Of a stretch of 64,000 bases of DNA, positions 44,344 to 52,229 are shown piece by piece; the first letter of the stretch is position 1, and every line of letters begins with the position of its first letter. The translations under genes were made by a program, and so were the position numbers. The notes under the pieces are model-generated. The model searched no databases. It was not told the origin of the DNA and saw nothing but the letters and a program-made list of their open reading frames with translations. The DNA comes from JBCCGL01 sp039029275 (GTDB lineage Bacteria; Pseudomonadota; Gammaproteobacteria; JBCCGL01). Location: NCBI GenBank assembly GCA_039029275.1, contig JBCCGL010000004.1, positions 248,001 through 312,000 of the forward strand, read 5' to 3'.

Positions 44344-44400
44344 GGGTTATTTTGTAACCCCTAATTATTAACTCATCAAATAACTGTACTGTCAATACAG
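44344..44400. promoter_or_regulatory. Twin operators between the M and C/R genes
   Basis: Two dyads lie in the 96-bp divergent gap. GGGTTA-N5-TAACCC spans 44344-44360; CTGTA-N7-TACAG spans 44384-44400 and ends 3 bp before the C-gene ATG. The second overlaps the site a ribosome or core promoter would use, as in autoregulated C-protein circuits. No Shine-Dalgarno sequence precedes the C gene, so its mRNA could be leaderless. Confidence 0.55.
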
Positions 44401-44403
44401 AAT

Positions 44404-44643
44404 ATGATCCGAATTCAACTCAAAGAAGCCATTGAACGTTACAAATTACGCAACAATCAAAAATTAACTTATCAGATGTTATCAGAGCGTAGTGGTATTT
44501 CAGTTGACACTCTACAGTCCATGGCCAGTCGCCCAACATATAACACCACTTTAGCGACAATAGAGAAACTTTGCCGAACTCTCGACTGCACTCCTGGGGA
44601 CCTATTGTACTTAGATATACAGGACGTAAAGATTGACGATTAA
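44404..44643 (+). CDS. Controller (C) protein, XRE-family
   Basis: A 79-residue Cro/CI-type helix-turn-helix protein (LTYQMLSERSGISVDTLQSMASR, TIEKLCRTLDCTPGDLLYL). Size and position between a divergent methyltransferase gene and a downstream nuclease gene fit a restriction-modification C protein, which delays nuclease expression. The R gene start overlaps its end by 11 bp, so R depends on C transcription and translation. Confidence 0.82.
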   Translation: MIRIQLKEAIERYKLRNNQKLTYQMLSERSGISVDTLQSMASRPTYNTTLATIEKLCRTLDCTPGDLLYLDIQDVKIDD

Positions 44644-45751
44644 GTTTGACAAAACAGTTGCATACCAACTTTTAGAGGCACTTCTTGATGATATCGGCGG
44701 ATCGGAAAACCAAGAGTGGGAAGAGCGAGTTAAAAAACTTTCGTACCTCTGTGACGAAGGTAACGCACGGACTCATATTGCGTTCCTAGGTGTTCAGCTG
44801 TTAGCCAAATCACTAAATCCAAAAGTCAATCTGTACTATATCAAGCCAACAAAAGCACCTGAGGAACACAAAGAAAGGTCATATTCAGCCCGAACGCTTT
44901 GTGAGAAGGTCCTAGTCCCATTTGCTACGAAGCACGATATCAACTTGGGTGTATCAGGAGCCGAACCTCTAAACAACCAGCCTTATTTCAGAATGAGTTA
45001 TTTAGATGACGGCACGCCCGTCCACGCTACAAGCAAACCCGCCTGGGAGTACATGCTTTCCCTCATTGAGGAAGTCGATAGTTTTAATGTGGACCAGGCA
45101 ATCAATGCGTTACGTGCATTCTTGGCTGTTAGAAGCGCCGCAAAAGTCGAGTACCCAACCCTTGATTTAAAGAATCGAGTTTTGCCACTTTCCCTGATTG
45201 ATGCACTGGAAACACTAGTATCTGACCAGTCTGAAAACGGAAAAAGAGCCCAGGCAGCTACAGCTGGAGTATTAGATGCAGCATTCGGAAATTCGAGAGT
45301 TGATATGGGTAGTGGGAGGATCAACGATCCGAGTCGGAAGCGGCCTGGAGATGTTTGCATACTTCACGTATCAGATGATTCACTTTATGAAAAATCATTT
45401 GAGGTAAAAGACAAAATAGTTGCCGAAACTGACGTTATTCGATTTGTTCGCAACGCAATCCAACAATACAGGGTTTTAGATTTCGGCTATCTGGCATTGG
45501 CGAGTAGTCAACCGAGACTAGACGAGCATGAAATTGCTCAATGGGCTGAGTCTAGAGGTGCTAGCATCTCGCTGTTTTATAACTGGACTGACTTCGTTCG
45601 ACAGGCACTGTTTTGGACACCAAAAGGAACATTAGATCTTGCTAACGACACCACTCATTACATAGCTGAGAGGTTAAAGGAAATCGAAGCATCACCCGAA
45701 GCGGTATCCTTATGGGTTAAATTGCTAAAGTCCGCAAGGACAAGCCACTGA
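44633..45751 (+). CDS. Type II restriction endonuclease, SacI-like
   Basis: A 372-residue protein that resembles the SacI restriction endonuclease family as I recall it: ARTHIAFLGVQLLAKSL, SYSARTLCEKVLVPFA, GAEPLNNQPYF. The central part KRPGDVCILHV...YEKSFEVKDK could be a PD-(D/E)xK-type nuclease core (D...ExK). If the assignment is right the target may be GAGCTC or a relative, but this needs a test. TTG 44633 is inside the C gene. It is the last island gene before attR. Confidence 0.7.
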   Translation: MTIKFDKTVAYQLLEALLDDIGGSENQEWEERVKKLSYLCDEGNARTHIAFLGVQLLAKSLNPKVNLYYIKPTKAPEEHKERSYSARTLCEKVLVPFATKHDINLGVSGAEPLNNQPYFRMSYLDDGTPVHATSKPAWEYMLSLIEEVDSFNVDQAINALRAFLAVRSAAKVEYPTLDLKNRVLPLSLIDALETLVSDQSENGKRAQAATAGVLDAAFGNSRVDMGSGRINDPSRKRPGDVCILHVSDDSLYEKSFEVKDKIVAETDVIRFVRNAIQQYRVLDFGYLALASSQPRLDEHEIAQWAESRGASISLFYNWTDFVRQALFWTPKGTLDLANDTTHYIAERLKEIEASPEAVSLWVKLLKSARTSH

Positions 45752-45891
45752 TCCTTGCCCCCAGTACCCAACTTATTTCTCTCCTGTTGTTTCGAATTGA
45801 ATTCAACTAAGTTTCTGACGGTATAAATTACGGTATCTCTACATACACAGATTATATATTTGTATATTTTTCAGCTATATACATGGCTTTA
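45752..45891. other. AT-rich right end of the island
   Basis: No gene. Very AT-rich with alternating TATAT segments (45853-45882), as often found next to att sites where integrase and host factor bind. Confidence 0.4.
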
Positions 45892-45907
45892 TCGATTCCT
45901 CTCTCCG
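45892..45907 (+). other. attR: right direct repeat of the integrated element
   Basis: Exact 16-base copy (TCGATTCCTCTCTCCG) of the tRNA-Thr 3' segment at 32972-32987. It is followed three bases later by the stop codon of the MmgE/PrpD gene, which shows the pre-insertion order tRNA-Thr next to that gene. Confidence 0.85.
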
Positions 45908-45909
45908 CC

Positions 45910-47253
45910 TCACACCACCTCACAAACCAACCCCAAAAAAACCGCAAACTCCGCCGCATTCAAGCTATCAAAATTCAGCGCACTTTTGGCAATTTGCGCG
46001 GCCCGCTTCTCACCCAATATCGGGACGGCCAGCGACTGGTATTTGGACAAGATCTCGTCGTCACTCAAGGGCGCGTCTGCGTCACCGCGCGGGGTTCTCG
46101 GTGCGTCTTCAACACGCCGGCCATCGTTAAGAACCAGCGTGACTTGAGCCCAACGTTTATCCGTGCTGATGCGGGTTAATTCAGGGTCGTCGATCAACTC
46201 GACAGCGCGGCTAACGCGCAAAATATCCGAATCGTGCAACGCGTTTTCGCCAAGTTCTTCAACGCCGACCTGCCCGCGAACGATCATCGCCGCGACCGGA
46301 AACGCGATCGCGTAGGCGAACTCGTCTTGAGTCGATGGTTCATGACCCGCCAGGCGCGTTGCGTAGTGAAAGGTGCGAATCTCAACGCGATCAATGTCGC
46401 GGTGGTCCAGAGCGTGTGTCTGCATCATGTCCTTGACGGAATCGAGCGCGGGGTGCGCCCAGCGACAACACGGGTAGGCTTTGTAGTGCGTGTCCTCGAT
46501 TAAACGCCAGTTGTCGCCGAGGTCTTCCCAGAATTGCGCCGCTTCTTCGCCTTCGCACGTCAGCGCGGGCGCGCCGGTAAAACCCTCTTTTGCAAGGTAG
46601 GCCGCGGTCACACCCGACGGCGCACCCCAACCGACGCCGTCGCGCAGCATAGTCGGATGATCGATGCACCGCATCATTTGACTGCGCGGTCCGTGATATT
46701 CGCCGATCCCGGCCGCCTGTCGGATTTGCTCGGCCGTGCCGCCGAGTAGTTTGGCGCCAGCGGCGGCCACGCCAACCGCCGTCCACGCTCCCGAGGTGTG
46801 ATAATCAGCGCACGTTGCGTGCTGCGCGAGGCCTGCGCGATAACAGAGTTCATAGGCTGCGGCGAGTATTTCGGCGAAGCCTCGCCCGTCCATACCTGGC
46901 GCGCTGGATTGCGCCATTGCGATCATAGCCGGAAAGATCGCCGACCCTGCGTGCCCTTTGCACGGTGTGGTGCCGTCGTGTGCGTCGATGCTGTCGACGG
47001 TAAATGCGCCCGCCATGGCCGCACCCACAGGGCTGACGGCGCGCCCATCCATCAGCATGCGAGCCTGCCCCGCCGCGCCTACACCAAAGATCAGCGGCGC
47101 GACATTGCGCGCAATGCGCGACAGCTCGGTCGTCGACCCAATCGCCGCCACGCCCATGGTGTCGAGAAAAGACCTTCTCAGCGTCCACAGCGCTTTTTGC
47201 GGAATGTCCTGGTACTGCAACTGGTCCGCAAATTCATGAAATCTCACAGTCAT
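45910..47253 (-). CDS. MmgE/PrpD family protein (copy 1)
   Basis: A 447-residue member of the 2-methylcitrate dehydratase/MmgE family, usual length. The segments SIDAHDGTTPCKGHAGSAIFPA, YHTSGAW, GEYHGPRSQMMR and YPCCRWAHPALD are typical; in PrpD-like enzymes they form the dehydratase/isomerase active site. The substrate (2-methylcitrate, aconitate-like or other) is not clear. It is 52 bp downstream of a related gene (copy 2) in the same direction; its stop is next to the island's attR. Confidence 0.9.
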   Translation of the reverse strand: MTVRFHEFADQLQYQDIPQKALWTLRRSFLDTMGVAAIGSTTELSRIARNVAPLIFGVGAAGQARMLMDGRAVSPVGAAMAGAFTVDSIDAHDGTTPCKGHAGSAIFPAMIAMAQSSAPGMDGRGFAEILAAAYELCYRAGLAQHATCADYHTSGAWTAVGVAAAGAKLLGGTAEQIRQAAGIGEYHGPRSQMMRCIDHPTMLRDGVGWGAPSGVTAAYLAKEGFTGAPALTCEGEEAAQFWEDLGDNWRLIEDTHYKAYPCCRWAHPALDSVKDMMQTHALDHRDIDRVEIRTFHYATRLAGHEPSTQDEFAYAIAFPVAAMIVRGQVGVEELGENALHDSDILRVSRAVELIDDPELTRISTDKRWAQVTLVLNDGRRVEDAPRTPRGDADAPLSDDEILSKYQSLAVPILGEKRAAQIAKSALNFDSLNAAEFAVFLGLVCEVV

Positions 47254-47305
47254 TGGATGAGTAACTCTCTACAGGTTCCGAAGCTCGACTAGCGCCGATT
47301 TAACA

Positions 47306-48622
47306 TCACGCCTTAAAGCTCAGCCTTGCGATCATGTCGTTCAACTCCCCGCCATCGCGCAGCGCCTCGATGCTGGACAGTAAACCCCGTGCCTTTTCTT
47401 TTCCCATCACGGGTTCGGTGAAGCGCAGGAATTTTTGGCGGATAACATCGTGACCAAGCCGCTCTTCGGGGTCGCCCTGCGCCTCGGTAACCTCCGAGGT
47501 AACACGTTTGCCATCGGTGAGGCTGATATGCGCGCGGGCAAAGCGGCGGGCCGGGAACGCGTCATTGAAGGCGTCGGTTTCTTCCATCTCGACCAAGCGC
47601 GCGAGGCGCAATACTGCAGGGTTGTTCAGGCCCGCTTCCATCACTTCATCCACGCCAATCGTCCCAAAAACCAACGCCGCGCCCAGAGAGAACGGCAGTG
47701 AATACTGCGCCTGTTCGGTGGTCGTCGGAATACTGGTCAGGCGTTTGGCCTCGTGAAAGCTCTCGACGCGAATCGCGGCGATATCCTTGATGGCAATGTC
47801 GTTATCGCGCTGCAGCGCGATCACCGCCTCGGCGGCAGGCTGGGCCCAGCGGCATACGGGATAGAGCTTGATGTATTGCTCCTGAATATACCAACGCGTT
47901 CCAATGTCCTGCCAGATGTCGGCAAGTTCCGGCGACTCGAGCGAGATCGCTGGCGCACCCGTGAACCCATCGCGCGCCAGATAGGCGGCGGAAACGCCCG
48001 CCATCGCGCCCCAGCCGGAGCCGTCCTTGACCATGGTCGGCGCATCAATGGTGCGCATCATCTGACTGCGCGGGCCGTGATATTCGGCGATTCCCAGCGC
48101 TTCGCGCGTTTGGTTTTCGTCCAAGCCCAAAATCCGCGACCCCATCGCGGCGACTGCCAGGGCGATCCACGCGCCCGACGTGTGGTAGTCGCAGGCGCTG
48201 CGGTGCAGGGCGATACCGGCGCGCGAGCCAACTTCGTAGCCGATTGCGACGAGCGTCAGAAATTCCTTTGAGTCGCTGCGGTTCTCGGCCTGCATCATGG
48301 CGATGGCCGAAGGAATGACCCCGCAACCCACATGACCTTTGGTCAGTTTTTGACCGTCGTGGGCATCGACAGAATCGATCGTCATGCCATTGGCCAACGC
48401 AGCTCCCGCGGGGCTCGCTGTTTTTCCGTCGGGCCATATCTGCGCGGCCTGCCCGCCGAACATCGTGTGCGCGTGATTGCCGATGATCCGCGACAAATCG
48501 GTTCGCGTCGCAGCTATACCCACACCCAGGGTATCCACCAGGGCGCGGACCGCGTCATCAATAATCGCTTTTGGGAGATCCTCGTAGTTTGTATTCAGGA
48601 TGAAACGGATGACGTCTTTCAC
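47306..48622 (-). CDS. MmgE/PrpD family protein (copy 2)
   Basis: A paralogue of the adjacent gene, 438 residues from GTG 48622. Shared segments include VDAHDGQKLTKGHVGCGVIPSA, DYHTSGAW, AEYHGPRSQMMR and YPVCRWAQPAAE. I choose GTG 48622 because AGAGGG lies just upstream; the longer frame (to 48691) adds 23 basic residues without support. The tandem arrangement suggests a heteromer or two successive steps on related acids, perhaps racemase/dehydratase chemistry. Confidence 0.9.
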   Translation of the reverse strand: MKDVIRFILNTNYEDLPKAIIDDAVRALVDTLGVGIAATRTDLSRIIGNHAHTMFGGQAAQIWPDGKTASPAGAALANGMTIDSVDAHDGQKLTKGHVGCGVIPSAIAMMQAENRSDSKEFLTLVAIGYEVGSRAGIALHRSACDYHTSGAWIALAVAAMGSRILGLDENQTREALGIAEYHGPRSQMMRTIDAPTMVKDGSGWGAMAGVSAAYLARDGFTGAPAISLESPELADIWQDIGTRWYIQEQYIKLYPVCRWAQPAAEAVIALQRDNDIAIKDIAAIRVESFHEAKRLTSIPTTTEQAQYSLPFSLGAALVFGTIGVDEVMEAGLNNPAVLRLARLVEMEETDAFNDAFPARRFARAHISLTDGKRVTSEVTEAQGDPEERLGHDVIRQKFLRFTEPVMGKEKARGLLSSIEALRDGGELNDMIARLSFKA

Positions 48623-48950
48623 ATCGAGCCCTCTTACGGTGACTGACAGTTTACTAATCGAACGCCTGAAGAATCGCAACGCCCGACGCATCGCCAGCTT
48701 CTCTCATCGAAAGATGGGATACCGCCCGGAAAACGACCAGTTTTACAACAAAATAAAAGCCTGAAGACAAACCGCGACTGCAGGTTGAGCCCGCTTCGAA
48801 ATGCTCTGCGGCAAGGAGCGATTTTTTCCTCCGCAAACATTAGGCAAGCAGCCTATGCCGGGCGGACCGGCATGGTTTAGCGGTACTAAAAGACAACGGT
48901 CACGCATCAATTCGACAACCAATCGCTGCTGCGTTTTTATCAAGACTTGC
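48623..48950. other. Intergenic region, no gene seen
   Basis: About 330 bp upstream of the MmgE/PrpD pair and downstream of the patatin stop. Short frames exist on the minus strand, but none has a family or ribosome binding site that would support it. Confidence 0.35.
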
Positions 48951-49901
48951 TTAAGAACACCCGCTGCCTAAACCAATTTGTCGCTGTTCAAGTGCGGCGA
49001 GCAACTCATGTATTTTTGACGCCGCCACTTTTTCTCCGATCTCGCGCGATGTTTTGAAAAACTCGGTGTTAGGCCCCGCTTTAAACGGCGTCTCGGCATG
49101 AATCGCAAAATCAGCCAAGGCCATTTCCGACGCCGTCTGACTTGCGCGTCGCTCGACCTGCTCGCGAGACCGATCACTTGCATCGGTCGGGATTGACGAG
49201 GTTTTTGGATAAACGTTTACTGCGATCACGAATTCGGCACCCGCTGCGCGAGCTGCGGATACCGCAAGCGGTGCAGTAACGTCACCATCCTCATATTCAG
49301 TGCCATTGATGCCAACGGGCGAAATGATTCCTGGTACTGCGCTCGACGCCCTGACCGCCACGCCGGTGTTGCCGCTGACAAAATATCGGGTCGATTTTTC
49401 CTCGCGTTGGGTCGCGACAACGATCACTTTTCGAGGCAATTCTTCGAGCTTTTTTCCACCGAGTTCGCGGTTGACGAAATCCTGCAGCTTTTGACCGTGA
49501 ATCCAACCGCGGTCAGCAAATAGCGATGGGTCAAACAAGGTCAGCGGACCGCCTTGCGTGGAAAGTGCGTCGATTTGTGTTGCACTCAAGCCACTCGCCC
49601 AAAACGTACCCAGCAAAGAACCGACGCTGGTACCAACGATAAGATCGACATTGATACACGCCTGTTCCAGCACGCGCATAACGCCGATGTGCGCATAGCC
49701 TCTCGGCCCGCCTGCGCCCAGCACAAGTGCAATGCGGGGTTTTGGTTCAAAAACCGGAACCGAGGCGAGCGGTTTTGGCGCGTCCGATTCGATATAGTTA
49801 AACGGGGTACAGGCACACAAAGTGACGGCCAACGCGGGCGCTAAAACGGCACCCGATTTGAAACTGGATAACGTGATGGCCAGAGAATTTCTAACAAACA
49901 T
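48951..49901 (-). CDS. Patatin-like phospholipase (RssA type), possible lipoprotein
   Basis: A 316-residue patatin. The oxyanion segment GAGGPRGYAHIGVMRVLE, the serine elbow GTSVG and the aspartate in EDGDV give the Ser-Asp dyad. The N-terminus has a hydrophobic stretch ending LCAC at residues 28-31, a near-lipobox, so it could be an exported lipoprotein. It should hydrolyse acyl esters of phospholipids. Same strand and 12 bp downstream of the membrane protein gene, so probably co-transcribed. Confidence 0.87.
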   Translation of the reverse strand: MFVRNSLAITLSSFKSGAVLAPALAVTLCACTPFNYIESDAPKPLASVPVFEPKPRIALVLGAGGPRGYAHIGVMRVLEQACINVDLIVGTSVGSLLGTFWASGLSATQIDALSTQGGPLTLFDPSLFADRGWIHGQKLQDFVNRELGGKKLEELPRKVIVVATQREEKSTRYFVSGNTGVAVRASSAVPGIISPVGINGTEYEDGDVTAPLAVSAARAAGAEFVIAVNVYPKTSSIPTDASDRSREQVERRASQTASEMALADFAIHAETPFKAGPNTEFFKTSREIGEKVAASKIHELLAALEQRQIGLGSGCS

Positions 49902-49912
49902 GGCATTGACGC

Positions 49913-50605
49913 TCAGCTCTGCCGCTTAAGCGAAAGATACGACAGCGTGTGAAAGAAAATCGCATAGGGCACCAAAAACAGCGGAATCAGACCTGTCGGA
50001 TACATCAGTGTGTTGTTGGTGATTTCCGGAAAAAACAATTGCGCAGGCCCATCAGAACTGAAGTACCCGAAAAAAAATGCGCTGATAAAGTCCAGCACGC
50101 CAAGTATCAGCACAGCGACGATACTCCAACGGGGCAATTGTTCTCGAAAACGGTAGGCAAGCAAAACGCCCGCGGCCAGTACACCCACCGCGATATCACC
50201 GAATCCCGCGGGAAACGCGAATATCGCGGGTATGTTCGCGCGGGTGTACTCGATAACAAATACACCTCCGATGACTCGCCACACTTGCAGACCGAGCAAC
50301 CAGCGCTGCGACAGAGGCGATTCTAGAAACCAGTCGCGATAAATCCACAAAACCAGTGACGGCGTTACCCAGCAAAGTGGCACGATCAACGCACCCAGCG
50401 GGCCCAGCGCCTGCGGAATCCGCGCCAGACAAACCCACGTCATAAAAGCACCAAACACGAGAAAGGCACTGCCGATGGCCACGCCTTTTTTTGTCGAGGC
50501 ACCGCTGAAATGGTAGGTGCACACCACGTACATCGGTGTCATCAGCATGGCCGATATCACGATAAAAACGGTCAAAAAGTGCGCGTTCATTATTTCGTAT
50601 TGCAT
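49913..50605 (-). CDS. Hypothetical polytopic membrane protein
   Basis: A 230-residue inner-membrane protein with about seven hydrophobic segments (8-28, 41-62, 67-90, 108-123, 128-150, 159-180, 203-224). No family with known function is recognised. It is divergent from an HxlR regulator, with two palindromic sites in the gap, so it is a likely direct target. ATG 50605 is used. Confidence 0.7.
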   Translation of the reverse strand: MQYEIMNAHFLTVFIVISAMLMTPMYVVCTYHFSGASTKKGVAIGSAFLVFGAFMTWVCLARIPQALGPLGALIVPLCWVTPSLVLWIYRDWFLESPLSQRWLLGLQVWRVIGGVFVIEYTRANIPAIFAFPAGFGDIAVGVLAAGVLLAYRFREQLPRWSIVAVLILGVLDFISAFFFGYFSSDGPAQLFFPEITNNTLMYPTGLIPLFLVPYAIFFHTLSYLSLKRQS

Positions 50606-50653
50606 CGCGATTTCGTTCCTCTAAATCAGTATCCAAGGCGGATTTCTGAAAAT

Positions 50654-50714
50654 TAGTTCCATAATGGAACTATTAATATTTCTAACCTAACACCTTGAGT
50701 TCTATAATGCAACT
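50654..50714. promoter_or_regulatory. Twin HxlR operators
   Basis: Site 1, 50654-50672, is a perfect 19-bp palindrome TAGTTCCATAATGGAACTA. Site 2, 50698-50714, AGTTCTATAATGCAACT, differs from the core of site 1 at two of 17 positions. Their centres are 43 bp apart, four helical turns, in the divergent gap between the membrane protein and HxlR genes. Confidence 0.75.
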
Positions 50715-50729
50715 TAGTATTCTCAACAA

Positions 50730-51233
50730 ATGGAAAGGAAAAAATTCAATACCAGTCCGTGCTCAATCGCGCGCTCTCTCGACGTTCTCGGAGACTGGTG
50801 GAAGCCGCTGATTTTGCGCGAATGTTTGTACGGCAACGCGCGCTTTGACTCGATGCAATTCTGGCTTGGCATCAGTCGCAATATTCTCACTCGCAGGCTG
50901 ACCGAGCTCATCGACGAAGGGCTGCTGCGCAAGCAGGCGTATCAGGACAAGCCGGTGCGTTACGAGTACCGGCTGACCGAAAAAGGTCACGACGCGTGTC
51001 AGATACTGCTGGCGTTAATGCCGTTTGGCGAGCGCTGGTTTTTCGAACAGGGCAAGCACCCGATTGAATTGCGCGACCGAAAAACCGGTGAGCGCGTGGT
51101 GCCGATGGTGGTCGATGCCAATACAGGCAAACCGCTCGACAGCCGCAATCTTGTGCCGTGCCCCGGGCCCGGATTCGAGGCACCCCACGACATTGTCAAA
51201 CGTCGCTTTGTCGAGTTCTTTGAAAGCGACTAA
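50730..51233 (+). CDS. HxlR-family transcriptional regulator
   Basis: A 167-residue regulator with an HxlR winged helix (CSIARSLDVLGDWWKPLILRECLYG, RNILTRRLTELIDEGLL). The N-terminal Cys in SPCSIA is the conserved HxlR position used by redox-sensing members. A C-terminal extension of about 60 residues (RKTGERVVPMVVDANTG, CPGPGFEAP) is typical of one HxlR subgroup. It likely binds the two palindromes upstream and controls the divergent membrane protein and itself. The end overlaps the LysR gene by four bases, tail to tail. Confidence 0.9.
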   Translation: MERKKFNTSPCSIARSLDVLGDWWKPLILRECLYGNARFDSMQFWLGISRNILTRRLTELIDEGLLRKQAYQDKPVRYEYRLTEKGHDACQILLALMPFGERWFFEQGKHPIELRDRKTGERVVPMVVDANTGKPLDSRNLVPCPGPGFEAPHDIVKRRFVEFFESD

Positions 51234-52111
51234 GTCTGCGCCTGCTCCAACAGCCACTCGCGGACGGTCGCAACGGCGCGCTTGGCAAGCTGTTTTTTAT
51301 CGTAGATCAAAAAATACGCGTGCTCTGGATTGACCGCCAACGCAAACGGACGACATAAGCGCCCGGCGTTAACGTCATCTTCGACAAAGGGCAAAATCCC
51401 GAGCGCGATGCCTTGCCCGGTCAGCGCAGTTTGCAGTCCCAGATTGGCGTCGTCGATCACGGTACCAAAAAATTCGCCGGATAATTCGACTCCCGCAGCC
51501 CGGAGCCATTGATTCCAGCCCGCGCGGTCACGCTGGTGAATCAGCGGATAGTTGAGCAGTTGCTGCGGATCGTCAAATTCAACATCGGACAATTTGCCGG
51601 TTTTGGCAAACACCGGCGTGACCTGGATCTGCATAAACGGATCAAACTGTACGCCGGGCCAACGCCCATCACCCCAGGCGATAGCGAGATCAAACTGCGA
51701 TGCGCTTTGCTGCATCGGCAAGGCGGAGTGATGCAGGCGCAAATCGATATCGAGGTGTTTCATCCAGAAGTCTCCGAGCCGCGGCGCGAGCCAGCGCGTT
51801 CCAATAATCGGGCCAATGCCCAGCGTCACGACATCGCGCGAGGCGCTCAAGCGAACGCGTTGGATGGTTTCATCGACCGAGTCAAACGCCTTTCTTACGC
51901 TGGTGTACAACTCCTGCCCTTCGCGGGTCAGCAAAACCTGTCGCGTTTTGCGTTCGAACAGCCGGCATTCGAGATCGTCCTCCAGCGCGCGAATCTGATG
52001 GCTGACCGCCGTGGGCGAAACATACAGTTCGGCAGCGGCGAGCTTAAAGCTCAACAAGCGCGCGGCCGATTCAAAAAAGCGCAGCGAGGCAATCGATTTT
52101 AGTTTTCGCAT
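51230..52111 (-). CDS. LysR-family regulator (GcvA-like) of the MttB operon
   Basis: A 293-residue LTTR with the winged helix SIASLRFFESAARLLSFKLAA, VSPTAVSHQIRALEDDL and a GcvA-like effector domain (GPIIGTRWLAPRLGDFW, GQGIALGILP). It is divergent from the MttB-family gene across about 118 bp and is the obvious candidate regulator of that operon. No clear T-N11-A dyad could be picked with confidence in the gap. Confidence 0.88.
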   Translation of the reverse strand: MRKLKSIASLRFFESAARLLSFKLAAAELYVSPTAVSHQIRALEDDLECRLFERKTRQVLLTREGQELYTSVRKAFDSVDETIQRVRLSASRDVVTLGIGPIIGTRWLAPRLGDFWMKHLDIDLRLHHSALPMQQSASQFDLAIAWGDGRWPGVQFDPFMQIQVTPVFAKTGKLSDVEFDDPQQLLNYPLIHQRDRAGWNQWLRAAGVELSGEFFGTVIDDANLGLQTALTGQGIALGILPFVEDDVNAGRLCRPFALAVNPEHAYFLIYDKKQLAKRAVATVREWLLEQAQT

Positions 52112-52229
52112 ATTGCACTACAGATGAGCTGACCTCATCTATGCTTTGGCTCAAAATCATTTGTCTGTCTACCCCAATGTGACTAGATTTGCAATTCAAA
52201 GCCAGCCAGGTGCGCAACGGATAACCGAC

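Larger units (their letters stand above)
32972..45907. mobile_element. Integrated satellite-like genomic island with defence cargo (about 12.9 kb)
   Basis: The element is bounded by a 16-bp direct repeat of the tRNA-Thr 3' end, begins with a tyrosine integrase facing inward and is more AT-rich than the flanks. Core genes in order are integrase, hypothetical, AlpA, RepA-like ATPase, TubC-like, Nu1-type terminase small subunit. The cargo then comprises a HEPN protein, a RoxA-like gene, a DUF262-HEPN pair and a C-controlled restriction-modification system. No capsid, tail, conjugation or large terminase gene is seen, so it resembles a phage-inducible-type satellite rather than a prophage or ICE. 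Confidence 0.85.
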
